From: Actinophytocola xinjiangensis
GTDB lineage: Bacteria; Actinomycetota; Actinomycetes; Mycobacteriales; Pseudonocardiaceae
NCBI RefSeq assembly: GCF_001921215.1
Contig: NZ_MSIF01000011.1
Location: 62,001-126,000 of the forward strand
Reading direction: 5' to 3'
Length of the DNA: 64,000 bases
Below are positions 46,247 to 53,783 of the stretch, piece after piece (positions within the stretch are counted from its first letter, which is position 1; each line of letters opens with the position of its first letter). The translations under genes and the position numbers were made by a program. The notes under the pieces are model-generated. The model made no database searches, was not told the DNA's origin, and saw only the letters and a list, made by a program, of their open reading frames with translations.

Positions 46247-47796
46247 AGCAGCGACGGGACCATGGCCTCGATCAGGTGCGGGCCCGGCTCGGCCAGCGCC
46301 TTGGCGAACTGCTCGGCCAGCTCCTCGGCGGTGGTCGCGCGCGAGGCCGGCACGCCCATGCCCTGCGCCAGCGACACGAAGTCCAGGTCCGGGCCGGACA
46401 GGTCCAGCAGCTGACCCGCCCTCGGCCCGGTCGCCTCGGCGCCCACCCGGGACAGCTCCATCCGCAGGATCGCGTAGGCCCGGTTGTTCAGCACGATCGT
46501 CGTCACGTCCAGGCCCTCGCGGGCCATCGTCCACAGCGCCGACACCGTGTACATCGCGCTGCCGTCGGCCTGCAGGCACACCACCGGGCGGTCCGGCGCG
46601 GCCACCGAGGCGCCGACCGCGACCGGCAGGCCCTGGCCGATCGCGCCGCCGGTGAGGGTCAGCACGTCGTGGCGGGGCGCGCCGGCCGTGGTCATCGGGA
46701 TCATCAGGCCCGAGGTGTTCGCCTCGTCGGACACGATCGCGCCCTCGGGCAGCAGCGCGCCGACCACCTCGGTCCAGTTCTGCGGGGTCAGCGGTCCGGT
46801 GGGCAGCGCGGGGCGGCTGGGGGCCTGGCGCACGGCCGACGCGCCGGGCGCGACCTCGTCGGCCAGGTGCTCCAGCGCGCCGACACCGTCCTCGCCGAGC
46901 ACCGACAGGACGTGCACCTGGCAGCCGTCGGGGACCAGCTCGCTGGCCTTGTCCGGGTAGGCGAAGAACGACACCGGTGCCTTGGCGCCCACCAGGACCA
47001 GGTGTTTGACGTCGGTGAGCTGCCACTGGACCTGTTCGGCCAGGTAGCCGAGACGCTCCACGTTCGGCAGGCCGGCGCCGCGCTCGATACGCGCGGGGAA
47101 GGTCTCGGCGAACAGCTTCACGCCGGTCGCGGTGGCGATCCGGCTGGCCGCGACCAGGCCGGCCTCGCGGGTCGTGCCGTGGCCCAGCAGCAGCACCACC
47201 GGCTCGTCGCCGCGCACGATCCGGGCGATCTCGGCGATCCGGTCGTCGTCGACCGGGGCCGGCGGCGGGGGCGCGACGACCCCGGCGGCCTGGCCGCCCT
47301 CGGCCCAGGACACGTCGGCCGGCAGGACCAGGTTGGCGCAGCGGCCGGGCGCGGTGAGCGCGGCGGCGATCGCGGCGGCGGTGTCCGCGCCGACCTCGTC
47401 GACGGCCTTCGCGGTGCGCGACCAGCCGGCCAGCCAGCCGGTCAACGCGTCGATGTCGGACTCCAGCGGCGCGTCGAAACCCTTGTGGTAGCGGGCATGG
47501 TCGCCGATGACGTTGACGATCGGGGTGTGCGCGCGGCGGGCGTTGTGCAGGTTGGCCAGGCCGTTGGCCATGCCGGGGCCCAGGTGCAGCAGGGTCGCGG
47601 CCGGGCGGTCGGCCATCCGGCCGTAGCCGTCGGCCGCGCCGGTGACCACACCCTCGAACAGGCTCAGCACCGCACGCATCTCGGGCACCGCGTCCAGGGC
47701 GGCCACGAAGTGCATCTCGGAGGTGCCCGGGTTGGCGAAACACACGTCGACCCCGCCGTCGACCAGGGTGCGCAGCAGAGCTTGGGCGCCGTTCAT
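46243..47796 (-). CDS. Thiamine-diphosphate enzyme, acetolactate-synthase large-subunit-like
   Basis: 517 residues of the three-domain TPP-decarboxylase superfamily. The N-terminal Pyr domain has the activating glutamate in LFEGVVTGAADGYGRM; a central Rossmann-like domain follows; the C-terminal PP domain has the TPP/Mg motif ADGSAMYTVSALW...LNNRAY. No regulatory subunit gene is adjacent, and the sequence is closer to the IlvX/benzoylformate-decarboxylase-like branch than to biosynthetic IlvB, so a catabolic 2-oxoacid role is likely (inference). Only 12 bp separate it from the GlcD-like gene. Confidence 0.88.
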   Translation of the reverse strand: MNGAQALLRTLVDGGVDVCFANPGTSEMHFVAALDAVPEMRAVLSLFEGVVTGAADGYGRMADRPAATLLHLGPGMANGLANLHNARRAHTPIVNVIGDHARYHKGFDAPLESDIDALTGWLAGWSRTAKAVDEVGADTAAAIAAALTAPGRCANLVLPADVSWAEGGQAAGVVAPPPPAPVDDDRIAEIARIVRGDEPVVLLLGHGTTREAGLVAASRIATATGVKLFAETFPARIERGAGLPNVERLGYLAEQVQWQLTDVKHLVLVGAKAPVSFFAYPDKASELVPDGCQVHVLSVLGEDGVGALEHLADEVAPGASAVRQAPSRPALPTGPLTPQNWTEVVGALLPEGAIVSDEANTSGLMIPMTTAGAPRHDVLTLTGGAIGQGLPVAVGASVAAPDRPVVCLQADGSAMYTVSALWTMAREGLDVTTIVLNNRAYAILRMELSRVGAEATGPRAGQLLDLSGPDLDFVSLAQGMGVPASRATTAEELAEQFAKALAEPGPHLIEAMVPSLL

Positions 47797-47808
47797 GTCA
47801 CCGCTTTC

Positions 47809-49194
47809 TCAGTCGAGGAGCACGCCGGGGTTGAGGATCCCGCTCGGGTCGAACGCCTGCTTGATCCGGCGCATCAACGCGATCTTGTTCGGGTCCTCCA
47901 GCTCCAGGAAGTGCCGCTTCTTCTCGTGTCCGATGCCGTGCTCGCCGGAGATCGCGCCGCCCAGGCGCATACCGGAGGCGAACAGCTCGTGCAGCACCCG
48001 GTGCCGCACGTCGGGGTCCTTCTGGAACACCGCGAGGTGCACGTTGCCGTCGCCGGCGTGACCGCAGCCCACCACCAGTGTCTGGTTGCCCTGGGCGATC
48101 TCCAGCACCTTCGCGAAGTACTCGGGCAGCGCCGAACGCGGCAGCACGGTGTCGATGATGTCGTCGGCGCCGGCGCCCTTCGCGGTGAAGAACGCCTTCT
48201 CCCGCGCCTCGATCAGCTTGCGGGCCGCCGAGCCGTCGAGCACGTAGTTCTCCAGCGCGCCGAGCTCGGTGAGCAGCGTCGCGACCGCCTCGACGTCCTG
48301 GTCGAGCCGCTCGGTGGCGTTGTTCTCCAGCATCACCACCAGGTAGGCCTGCGCGGCGTCGCGGATCTCGTCGGGGACACCGAGGGAGAGGTCGGCGGTG
48401 TAGGTGATGGCGCCCATGGTGAGCGCGTCGATGTACTCCAGGATCAGCGGCCCGACACCGCTGCCGACGACCCGGGGCACCGCGCGGGCGACCGTGGCCA
48501 GGTCGGGGAAGGGCGCGAGCACGGTGGCCTGGTTGGCCATCCTCGGCTGGAGCTTGAGCACGGCCTCGGTGACCAGCGCGAGGGTGCCCTCGGAGCCGAC
48601 GATCAGCTGGGTGAGGTCGTAACCGGTGCTGGCCTTCACGTACCGGCCGCCGGTGCGGATGATCTCGCCGGTCGCCAGCACGGCCTCCAGGCCGAGGACG
48701 TGGTGGCGGGTGACGCCGTACTTGACCGCGCGCATGCCGCCGGCGTTGGTGCCGACGTTGCCGCCGAGGCTGGCCGACAGCTCGCCCGGGTACACCGGGT
48801 ACACCAGGCCGGCCGCGCGGGTGTGCTCCTCCAGTTCGGCCAGCGTCACCCCGGGCTGCACGACCGCGACGTGGTTGTCGGTGTCGATCTCCAGGACGGC
48901 GTTCATCCGCTCGAAGGAGACCAGGATCGCCTCCGGGGACGGGTTGGCCGAGCCGCACAGGCCGGTGCCGCTGCCGCGCGCGGTGACCGGCGTGCCGGTC
49001 TCGGCGGCCAGCCTCAGCACGGCGGCGACCTGCTCGGCGTTCTCCGGCCGCACGACGAAGGCCGGGCGGGTCGGTTCGGCGGTCAGCGTCTCGTCGTGGG
49101 TGTAGTCCTCGCCGATCGCGTCGCCGGTGAGCACGTGGTCCGCGCCGACGATCTCCGCGAGTCCCGTGCCGGTCTCGGTCACAACGTCCGCCAT
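47809..49194 (-). CDS. GlcD-like FAD-binding oxidase (2-hydroxyacid dehydrogenase)
   Basis: A 461-residue protein of the vanillyl-alcohol-oxidase/GlcD family. The FAD-binding PCMH domain includes VTARGSGTGLCGSANP and LGGNVGTNAGG; the C-terminal FAD-linked oxidase domain has CGHAGDGNVH and GEHGIGHEKKR. Relatives oxidise glycolate or D-lactate to 2-oxoacids, which would feed the TPP enzyme encoded next. ATG 49194 follows GCGGAGGAG. Confidence 0.93.
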   Translation of the reverse strand: MADVVTETGTGLAEIVGADHVLTGDAIGEDYTHDETLTAEPTRPAFVVRPENAEQVAAVLRLAAETGTPVTARGSGTGLCGSANPSPEAILVSFERMNAVLEIDTDNHVAVVQPGVTLAELEEHTRAAGLVYPVYPGELSASLGGNVGTNAGGMRAVKYGVTRHHVLGLEAVLATGEIIRTGGRYVKASTGYDLTQLIVGSEGTLALVTEAVLKLQPRMANQATVLAPFPDLATVARAVPRVVGSGVGPLILEYIDALTMGAITYTADLSLGVPDEIRDAAQAYLVVMLENNATERLDQDVEAVATLLTELGALENYVLDGSAARKLIEAREKAFFTAKGAGADDIIDTVLPRSALPEYFAKVLEIAQGNQTLVVGCGHAGDGNVHLAVFQKDPDVRHRVLHELFASGMRLGGAISGEHGIGHEKKRHFLELEDPNKIALMRRIKQAFDPSGILNPGVLLD

Positions 49195-49243
49195 TGGACT
49201 CCTCCGCTGCACTGTGAAGACCCGCCCCACAATAGTGTTCCGA

Positions 49244-50296
49244 TCACCGGGGCGACACGGCCGGCGGCGGGCTCGTTCCCAGCGTCACGTCGGCGGCGAG
49301 CACGGCCAGTGCCGGGGCGAGCTGGATGCCGTAACCGCCCTGCCCGGCGAGGAACACGAACCCCGGGTGCGCCGGCCACGCGCCGACCACCGGTTCGCCG
49401 TCGGGCACGAACGACCGCAGCCCGGCCCACGCGGTGCGCACCGACCGCAGGTCGAGCGTGGTGGCGGCGTTGACCCGCTCCAGCGCCAGCGCGACGTCGA
49501 GGTCCTCGGGGCGGGCGTCGCACGGGTCGCTGGGGGTCTCGTCGGCCGGGGAGACCAGCACGCCGGTGCCCTCGGGGCGGAAGTAGAACCGGTCGGCGGC
49601 GTCGGCGACCAGCGGCCAGCCGGGGTCGGGCGGCACGGGTCCGGTGGCGATCGCGGCGGTGCGCCGCCTGGGCACCAGGCCGACGGTCGGCACGCCGGCC
49701 AGGGCGGCGATCTCGTCGGCCCAGGCGCCGGCGGCGTCGACGACCACGCCGGCGCCGACCCGGTGGTCACCGGCGGTGGCCTGCCAGCCGGTGCCGTCGC
49801 GGCGCAGCGCGGTGACCGGGCTCGCGAGCAGGATCTCCCCGCCCCGGGCGCGCAGGCCACGGACGTAGGCCTGGTGCAGGGCCATCACGTCGATGTCGCT
49901 GGCGCCGGCGTCGTGCGCGGCGGCGCGGACCTCGCGCAGCACCGGACACAGCCGCCGGGCGAACGCGGGGTCGACCGGGGTGGCGGGGTGGCCGGCGAGG
50001 TGGTGCTCGGCGAGTTCGTCGGTGGCCAGCCACAGCACGTCCCGGGGGGTCAGCAGCGGCGGGGTGTCCAGCTCGGTCTCCAGCTCGCGGAAACGCGGGC
50101 CGCTGGCGGCGGTCAGCTCGCGCACGGCCGGGCCGCCGTAGCTGGGGGCGTAGATGGCGGCCGAGCGGCCGGTGGTGTGCGCGGCCAGTGTCGGTTCGGC
50201 CTCGGCGAGCAGCACCGTGGCGTGGCGCGCCAGCTCGTAGGCGACCGACACGCCCGCCATTCCGCCACCGATGACCAGTACGTCGACCTGCCGCAT
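49244..50296 (-). CDS. FAD-dependent amino-acid/sarcosine-oxidase-like oxidoreductase
   Basis: A 350-residue DAO-family flavoprotein with N-terminal VDVLVIGGGMAGVSVAYEL, the conserved TTGRSAAIYAPSYGG segment, and C-terminal GGYGIQLAPALAVLAAD. It resembles D-amino-acid dehydrogenase and sarcosine-oxidase-like enzymes; substrate unknown. A TACCCT hexamer lies 7 nt before ATG 50296. It sits 49 bp upstream of the GlcD gene and may head the same transcript; it is divergent from the erm leader. Confidence 0.88.
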   Translation of the reverse strand: MRQVDVLVIGGGMAGVSVAYELARHATVLLAEAEPTLAAHTTGRSAAIYAPSYGGPAVRELTAASGPRFRELETELDTPPLLTPRDVLWLATDELAEHHLAGHPATPVDPAFARRLCPVLREVRAAAHDAGASDIDVMALHQAYVRGLRARGGEILLASPVTALRRDGTGWQATAGDHRVGAGVVVDAAGAWADEIAALAGVPTVGLVPRRRTAAIATGPVPPDPGWPLVADAADRFYFRPEGTGVLVSPADETPSDPCDARPEDLDVALALERVNAATTLDLRSVRTAWAGLRSFVPDGEPVVGAWPAHPGFVFLAGQGGYGIQLAPALAVLAADVTLGTSPPPAVSPR

Positions 50297-50303
50297 GCCG
50301 CCC

Positions 50304-50334
50304 AGGGTAATTCGGTGGCGGGCGTGCGTACCGT
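50304..50334. promoter_or_regulatory. Back-to-back -10 hexamers: FAD gene and erm leader
   Basis: The minus-strand TACCCT (50304-50309) sits 7 nt from ATG 50296. The plus-strand TACCGT (50329-50334) sits 7 nt from ATG 50342. The two -10 boxes are 19 bp apart, so the divergent promoters must overlap. Confidence 0.45.
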
Positions 50335-50341
50335 GATCGGT

Positions 50342-50377
50342 ATGGGTGCCGCTTCGTTAAGGCTGCGCCGTCGCTGA
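50342..50377 (+). CDS. Erm leader peptide
   Basis: A 12-codon frame encoding MGAASLRLRRR. It contains Arg-Leu-Arg at residues 7-9, the +x+ pattern at which macrolide-bound ribosomes stall (known for ErmDL-type leaders), followed by more arginines. It appears leaderless (TACCGT 7 nt upstream). Codon 6 is TTA, very rare in this genome. Codons 9-11 form the left arm of a hairpin whose right arm can instead pair downstream, as expected of an erm attenuator. Confidence 0.7.
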   Translation: MGAASLRLRRR

Positions 50378-50472
50378 CAGCGACGGCCTGACGCCTGTCC
50401 TTCTTCCGCGCTGACCGTTCTCCGGTCCGCCGTCGCTGTCTCCACGCACTCCTTCTCCCTTCGTGCCTGGAG
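50367..50472 (+). promoter_or_regulatory. Possible erm attenuator with alternative helices
   Basis: Segment 1 (GCCGTCGCT, 50367-50375, in the leader frame) pairs with segment 2 (50379-50387) as a 9-bp hairpin with a 3-nt loop. Segment 2 extended (GACAGCGACGGC, 50376-50387) is also a perfect 12-bp complement of 50429-50440. Separately, 50440-50449 (CTCCACGCAC) pairs at nine of ten positions with 50463-50472 (GTGCCTGGAG), which contains the erm ribosome site. These are the helices needed for induction by leader stalling. Confidence 0.65.
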
Positions 50473-50481
50473 CAGTCACCC

Positions 50482-51294
50482 ATGCGCTCACGCGTGTCCC
50501 CCAACCCGTCCGGCGTGCACCTGTTGTCCTCACGGCAGGTCATCGACCGGCTCGTCGGCGACGCCGGTCTCGGCGCGCACGACCTCGTTCTCGACCTCGG
50601 TGCCGGTCCGGGCACCATCACCGCGTCGCTGGCGCACACCGGCGCCCGGGTGCTGGCGGTGGAGCGCGACGCGCGGTACGTCGCCGCGCTGCGCCGCCGC
50701 TTCGCCGGCCACGACCGGGTGCGGGTGGTGCACGACGACCTGCGTCGGGTTCGCCTGCCGCGCCGGGACTTCGCGGTGGTGGCGAGCATCCCGTTCGCCA
50801 CCTCGACGGTGCTGCTGCGCCGGCTGCTGACCCCGGTCCCGGCGCGGCTGGCCCGTGCCGAACTGGTGGTGGAATGGGGACTGGCGCGGCGGTTGACCGC
50901 GGCGCGGCCCCGTGACCTGGAACAGGCCTGGTGGGCCGCGCGGTTCGAGCTGCGGCTGGCCAGGCGGATCCCGGCGCGGTGTTTCCGCCCGGCGCCGGCG
51001 GTGGACGCCGCGCACCTGAAGGTCCACCGGCGCCGCGAGGTGGACGCCCGGACGGCGGCGGTGCTCTGGCCGTTGCTGACCGAGGCCTACCGCCGCCCGG
51101 ACGAGCCGGCGCGGCACGTGCTGGGCGACCTGGTGGCCCACCGGTTGGGTCGCCGGCTGCTCCACGAGGCGGGCGCCGACCCGGCTGGGCCGACCCGGAG
51201 CGTCCACATCGGACAGTGGTCGCGGGTCGCCGGCGCCCTGGCCGGTGACCGCGCCCTGCGCCCACCGCCACTGCCGAAGTCGTTGCGCAGCTAG
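50482..51294 (+). CDS. erm: Erm-family 23S rRNA adenine N6-methyltransferase
   Basis: A 270-residue SAM-dependent rRNA methyltransferase of the KsgA/Erm family. SAM motif I is DLVLDLGAGPGTIT (near residue 35), followed by VLAVERDARYVAALR, and the catalytic (N/S)-I-P-F motif is SIPFATST (near 96). Instead of the usual HNFL the N-terminal element is GVHLLSSRQVID. The C-terminal helical domain is Arg-rich. Family members methylate A2058 and give macrolide-lincosamide-streptogramin B resistance; mono- or dimethylation cannot be told. ATG 50482 is 9 nt after CTGGAG. The stop shares CTAG with the convergent gene. Confidence 0.9.
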   Translation: MRSRVSPNPSGVHLLSSRQVIDRLVGDAGLGAHDLVLDLGAGPGTITASLAHTGARVLAVERDARYVAALRRRFAGHDRVRVVHDDLRRVRLPRRDFAVVASIPFATSTVLLRRLLTPVPARLARAELVVEWGLARRLTAARPRDLEQAWWAARFELRLARRIPARCFRPAPAVDAAHLKVHRRREVDARTAAVLWPLLTEAYRRPDEPARHVLGDLVAHRLGRRLLHEAGADPAGPTRSVHIGQWSRVAGALAGDRALRPPPLPKSLRS

Positions 51295-51875
51295 GGCTTC
51301 CAGGACGGGTCGCGGCCGCTGAGGCCGAGCACCCTGTCCAGCGGCGACGCGTCGGCCGGCACCGGGACCTCCTCGCCGAACGCGCCGTAGGAGCGGCCCT
51401 GCTCGGCCATCGCGGCGGTCGACTCGTACACGGCCCGGGCGGTGGCGTCGTCGATGTCCAGTCGCTGGCCGGTGGCGGCGGCGAGGTCCCAGCCGTGCAG
51501 GACCAGCTCGCCGACCATCATCATCGCGATCACCGGCGCGGGCATCGAACCGCCGGCCAGACCGGTGTCGCCGTCGAGGGCTCCCGGCTCCGACCACGCC
51601 TGCGTCGCCCTGTCCAGCTGGGTCCGCAGAACCTCGAACCAGTCACCCTCGGCGGTGAAGTCGGTCTGCTCGGTGACCGGGTCGTCGGCCGGCGCGGACT
51701 CCTTGCGGGCGGCCAGTTCCGAGCGGAACGCCGACCAGAACATCAGGTGGTTCACCACCGCACGGACGTCCCAGTCCGGACACGGGGACGGCAGGCCGAG
51801 TTGGTCCGGCTTGACGTTCCCCGCGATCTCCAGCACTGCCCGTCCGGTTGTCGCCATCATCTCGTGCGGTCGCAT
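51291..51875 (-). CDS. TIGR03086-family DinB-like metal-binding protein
   Basis: A 194-residue four-helix protein of the mycothiol-dependent/DinB superfamily. It opens MMATTGRAVLEIAGNV, has the PCPDWDVRAVVNHLMFW histidine and the HGWDLAAATGQ histidine that together form the metal site, and carries the usual C-terminal RSYGAFGEEVPV. Relatives include maleylpyruvate isomerase-like enzymes using mycothiol. A TAGCGT hexamer lies 6 nt before ATG 51875. Convergent with erm; divergent from the GNAT gene. Confidence 0.88.
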   Translation of the reverse strand: MRPHEMMATTGRAVLEIAGNVKPDQLGLPSPCPDWDVRAVVNHLMFWSAFRSELAARKESAPADDPVTEQTDFTAEGDWFEVLRTQLDRATQAWSEPGALDGDTGLAGGSMPAPVIAMMMVGELVLHGWDLAAATGQRLDIDDATARAVYESTAAMAEQGRSYGAFGEEVPVPADASPLDRVLGLSGRDPSWKP

Positions 51876-51881
51876 GTGGTC

Positions 51882-51932
51882 ACGCTAACCCCGCACCGGC
51901 TCACCGCGCTTGTACGAACGCGACGCTAGCGT
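51882..51932. promoter_or_regulatory. Divergent leaderless promoters
   Basis: TAGCGT on the minus strand (51882-51887) is 6 nt from ATG 51875, and TAGCGT on the plus strand (51927-51932) is 6 nt from GTG 51939. The same hexamer faces both ways in a 63-bp gap. Confidence 0.45.
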
Positions 51933-51938
51933 CAGGCC

Positions 51939-52382
51939 GTGATCGAGTTCGAGATCGACGACGACCGCTCCCGGGTCGACCGGGACGTGCTCTGGGAGTT
52001 CCTGTCCACCAAGGCCTACTGGGGCCGGTTCCGGGACCGGGCCAAGGTGGAGCGCCAGCTGGAGTCGGCCTGGCGGATCGTCGCCGCCTACCGTGCCGAC
52101 GACGGGCGCATGATCGGTTACGCACGGGCGTTCTCCGACGGAGAGGCCTCCGCCTACCTCGCCGACGTGTTCGTCGTGGAGGACGCGCGCGGCAGCGGCG
52201 TGGGCAAGGCGCTGGTGCACGCGATGATCGAACAGGGCCCCGGCCCGTACTTCCGCTGGATGCTGCACACCCTCGACGCGCACGAGCTGTACCGCCCGTT
52301 CGGGTTCGCCGAGCCGGACGCGACCTACATGGAACGCAAGGGCCGCAACCTGGAGGTGTTCGGCGACCTCAGCGAGCGGTGA
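51939..52382 (+). CDS. GNAT-family N-acetyltransferase
   Basis: A 147-residue acetyltransferase. Motif A is AYLADVFVVEDARGSGVGKALVHAM (residues about 71-95), with the acetyl-CoA pyrophosphate loop in RGSGVGKA, then HTLDAHELYRPFGFAEP. Substrate unknown. GTG 51939 follows TAGCGT by 6 nt. It is convergent with the LysR gene; a 15-bp repeat spans both stops. Confidence 0.9.
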   Translation: MIEFEIDDDRSRVDRDVLWEFLSTKAYWGRFRDRAKVERQLESAWRIVAAYRADDGRMIGYARAFSDGEASAYLADVFVVEDARGSGVGKALVHAMIEQGPGPYFRWMLHTLDAHELYRPFGFAEPDATYMERKGRNLEVFGDLSER

Positions 52383-52399
52383 CATCAGCGAGCGGTGAC
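52369..52399. repeat. Tandem 15-bp repeat across two convergent stop codons
   Basis: TCAGCGAGCGGTGAC at 52369-52383 and 52385-52399. The first copy carries the GNAT stop, and the second begins with the complement of the LysR stop. Confidence 0.85.
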
Positions 52400-53293
52400 C
52401 TCGCCCAGCTCCCGGCGCAGGTCCCTCGCACCGGCCGCGAGGTGGCCCAGGAAGCTCTCGGCGGCCGGCGGCGGGGTGGCGCCCTCGCGGGTGGCGGCGT
52501 GGATCGCCCGGGGCGTGACCTCCTCGGCGCGCAGGCGTTTCAGCAGGATGTCCTGGCGTACCGAGCCGGCGGCCAGGCCCGGCACCAGCGTGATGCCCAG
52601 GCCGGCGGCGACCAGGCCCTGCTTGGCGGTCCACTCCCCGACCACGTGGCGCACGGTGGGGCGGAACCCGGAGCGCAGGCACGCGCCGATCAGGGTGTCC
52701 TCGACGGTGGTCGAGCCGGCGATCCAGCTCTCCTCCGCCAGCTCGGTGAGCCGGATGGTGCGGCGGGCGGCCAGCCGGTGGCCCAGCGGAAGGGCCACCA
52801 GCAGCGGATCGTCGAGCAGGTGACGCAGGACGACGCCGTCCGCCGGTGGGGCGGTGACCACGGCCACGTCCAGCTCACCGCCCAGGACACGGGCGAGCAG
52901 GGCGGCGCTGCGCCCGTCGGACAGCGACAGCTCGACACCGGGGTGCGCGGTCCGGAACGCGGCCAGCGCGCGCGGCACCAGCACGGCTCCGGCGGTGGCG
53001 AACGCGCCGACCCGCAGCCGCCCGGCCGACAGCTCGCCCACGGCGGCCAGGTCGCGGCGGGCGAGGTCGAGCCGGTCGAGGACGGCCTCGGCGTGCCCGA
53101 GCAGGCAGCGGCCGTGCTCGGTCAGCACGACCCCGCGCGGGCGCCGGTCGAACAGCACCGCGCCGGCGTCCTCCTCCAGCGCGGCGACCTGGCGGGAGAC
53201 CGCCGACTGGGTGTAGCGCAGGGCCTGCGCGGCGGCGCTGAACGAGCCGCGCAGCGCCACCTCGCGGAACACCGACAGCCTCGCGAAGTCCAC
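52385..53293 (-). CDS. LysR-family transcriptional regulator
   Basis: 302 residues from GTG 53293, giving DFARLSVFREVALRGSFSAA at the usual distance from the helix-turn-helix (AAQALRYTQSAVSRQVAALE); starts at 53317, 53326 and 53335 are alternatives. The C-terminal part is a periplasmic-binding-like effector domain. It is divergent from the RidA gene at 53376, its likely target. The inducer is unknown. Confidence 0.9.
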   Translation of the reverse strand: MDFARLSVFREVALRGSFSAAAQALRYTQSAVSRQVAALEEDAGAVLFDRRPRGVVLTEHGRCLLGHAEAVLDRLDLARRDLAAVGELSAGRLRVGAFATAGAVLVPRALAAFRTAHPGVELSLSDGRSAALLARVLGGELDVAVVTAPPADGVVLRHLLDDPLLVALPLGHRLAARRTIRLTELAEESWIAGSTTVEDTLIGACLRSGFRPTVRHVVGEWTAKQGLVAAGLGITLVPGLAAGSVRQDILLKRLRAEEVTPRAIHAATREGATPPPAAESFLGHLAAGARDLRRELGEVTAR

Positions 53294-53362
53294 AGTGGAT
53301 CCATTCCGTTCGGGCATACCTGACATGCGAAACATTCGCTTGTCGCACAGCTGACCCGACCC

Positions 53363-53368
53363 TACCGT
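53363..53368 (+). promoter_or_regulatory. Putative -10 hexamer of ridA-like gene
   Basis: TACCGT lies 7 nt before GTG 53376, the same hexamer and spacing as at the erm leader. No ribosome site intervenes. Confidence 0.4.
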
Positions 53369-53375
53369 CGACGGC

Positions 53376-53783
53376 GTGACCACGAGCTTCCACAACCCGC
53401 CGGCCGCACCGCCGCCGGCCGCCGCCTACTCCCAGGTCGCCGACATCGACCTGGGCACCCACCGCCTCCTGGTCCTGTCCGGCCAGGCCGCCCTGGACGA
53501 GCACGGCACGGTCGCCGGCGGCGACGACCTGACCGCACAGACCCGGTTCACCTTCGACGCCATCGCCGCCATCCTCGCCGACCGGGGCGCCGGCTTCGCC
53601 GACGTCGTCAACCTCCGCAGCTACCTCACCGACATGGACCGGCTGGCCGAGTACGGCGCCGCCCGCCTGCCCTACCTCGGCCAGGCGCGGCCGACCAGCA
53701 CCACCGTCGAGGTGTCCCGGCTGTTCCGGCCAGGGCTGCTGCTGGAGGTCGACGTCACCGCCGTGGTTCCAGGAACGGCGTGA
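53376..53783 (+). CDS. RidA-family (YjgF) enamine/imine deaminase-like protein
   Basis: A 135-residue RidA/YER057c protein: GTHRLLVLSGQAALDEHG, LTAQTRFTFDAIAAILADRG, VVNLRSYLTDM and the C-terminal RPTSTTVEVSRLFRPGLLLEVDV. The arginine of the family active site lies in NLRSYL. Such proteins deaminate reactive 2-aminoacrylate-type imines. Divergent from the LysR gene. Its last 29 bp overlap the convergent PH-domain gene. Confidence 0.9.
   Translation: MTTSFHNPPAAPPPAAAYSQVADIDLGTHRLLVLSGQAALDEHGTVAGGDDLTAQTRFTFDAIAAILADRGAGFADVVNLRSYLTDMDRLAEYGAARLPYLGQARPTSTTVEVSRLFRPGLLLEVDVTAVVPGTA

Noticed and set aside
46276-49473. Plus-strand open frame of 1,065 residues
   Set aside because: Antisense shadow of the TPP and GlcD genes; Arg/Gly/His-rich without domains, a usual effect of high GC.
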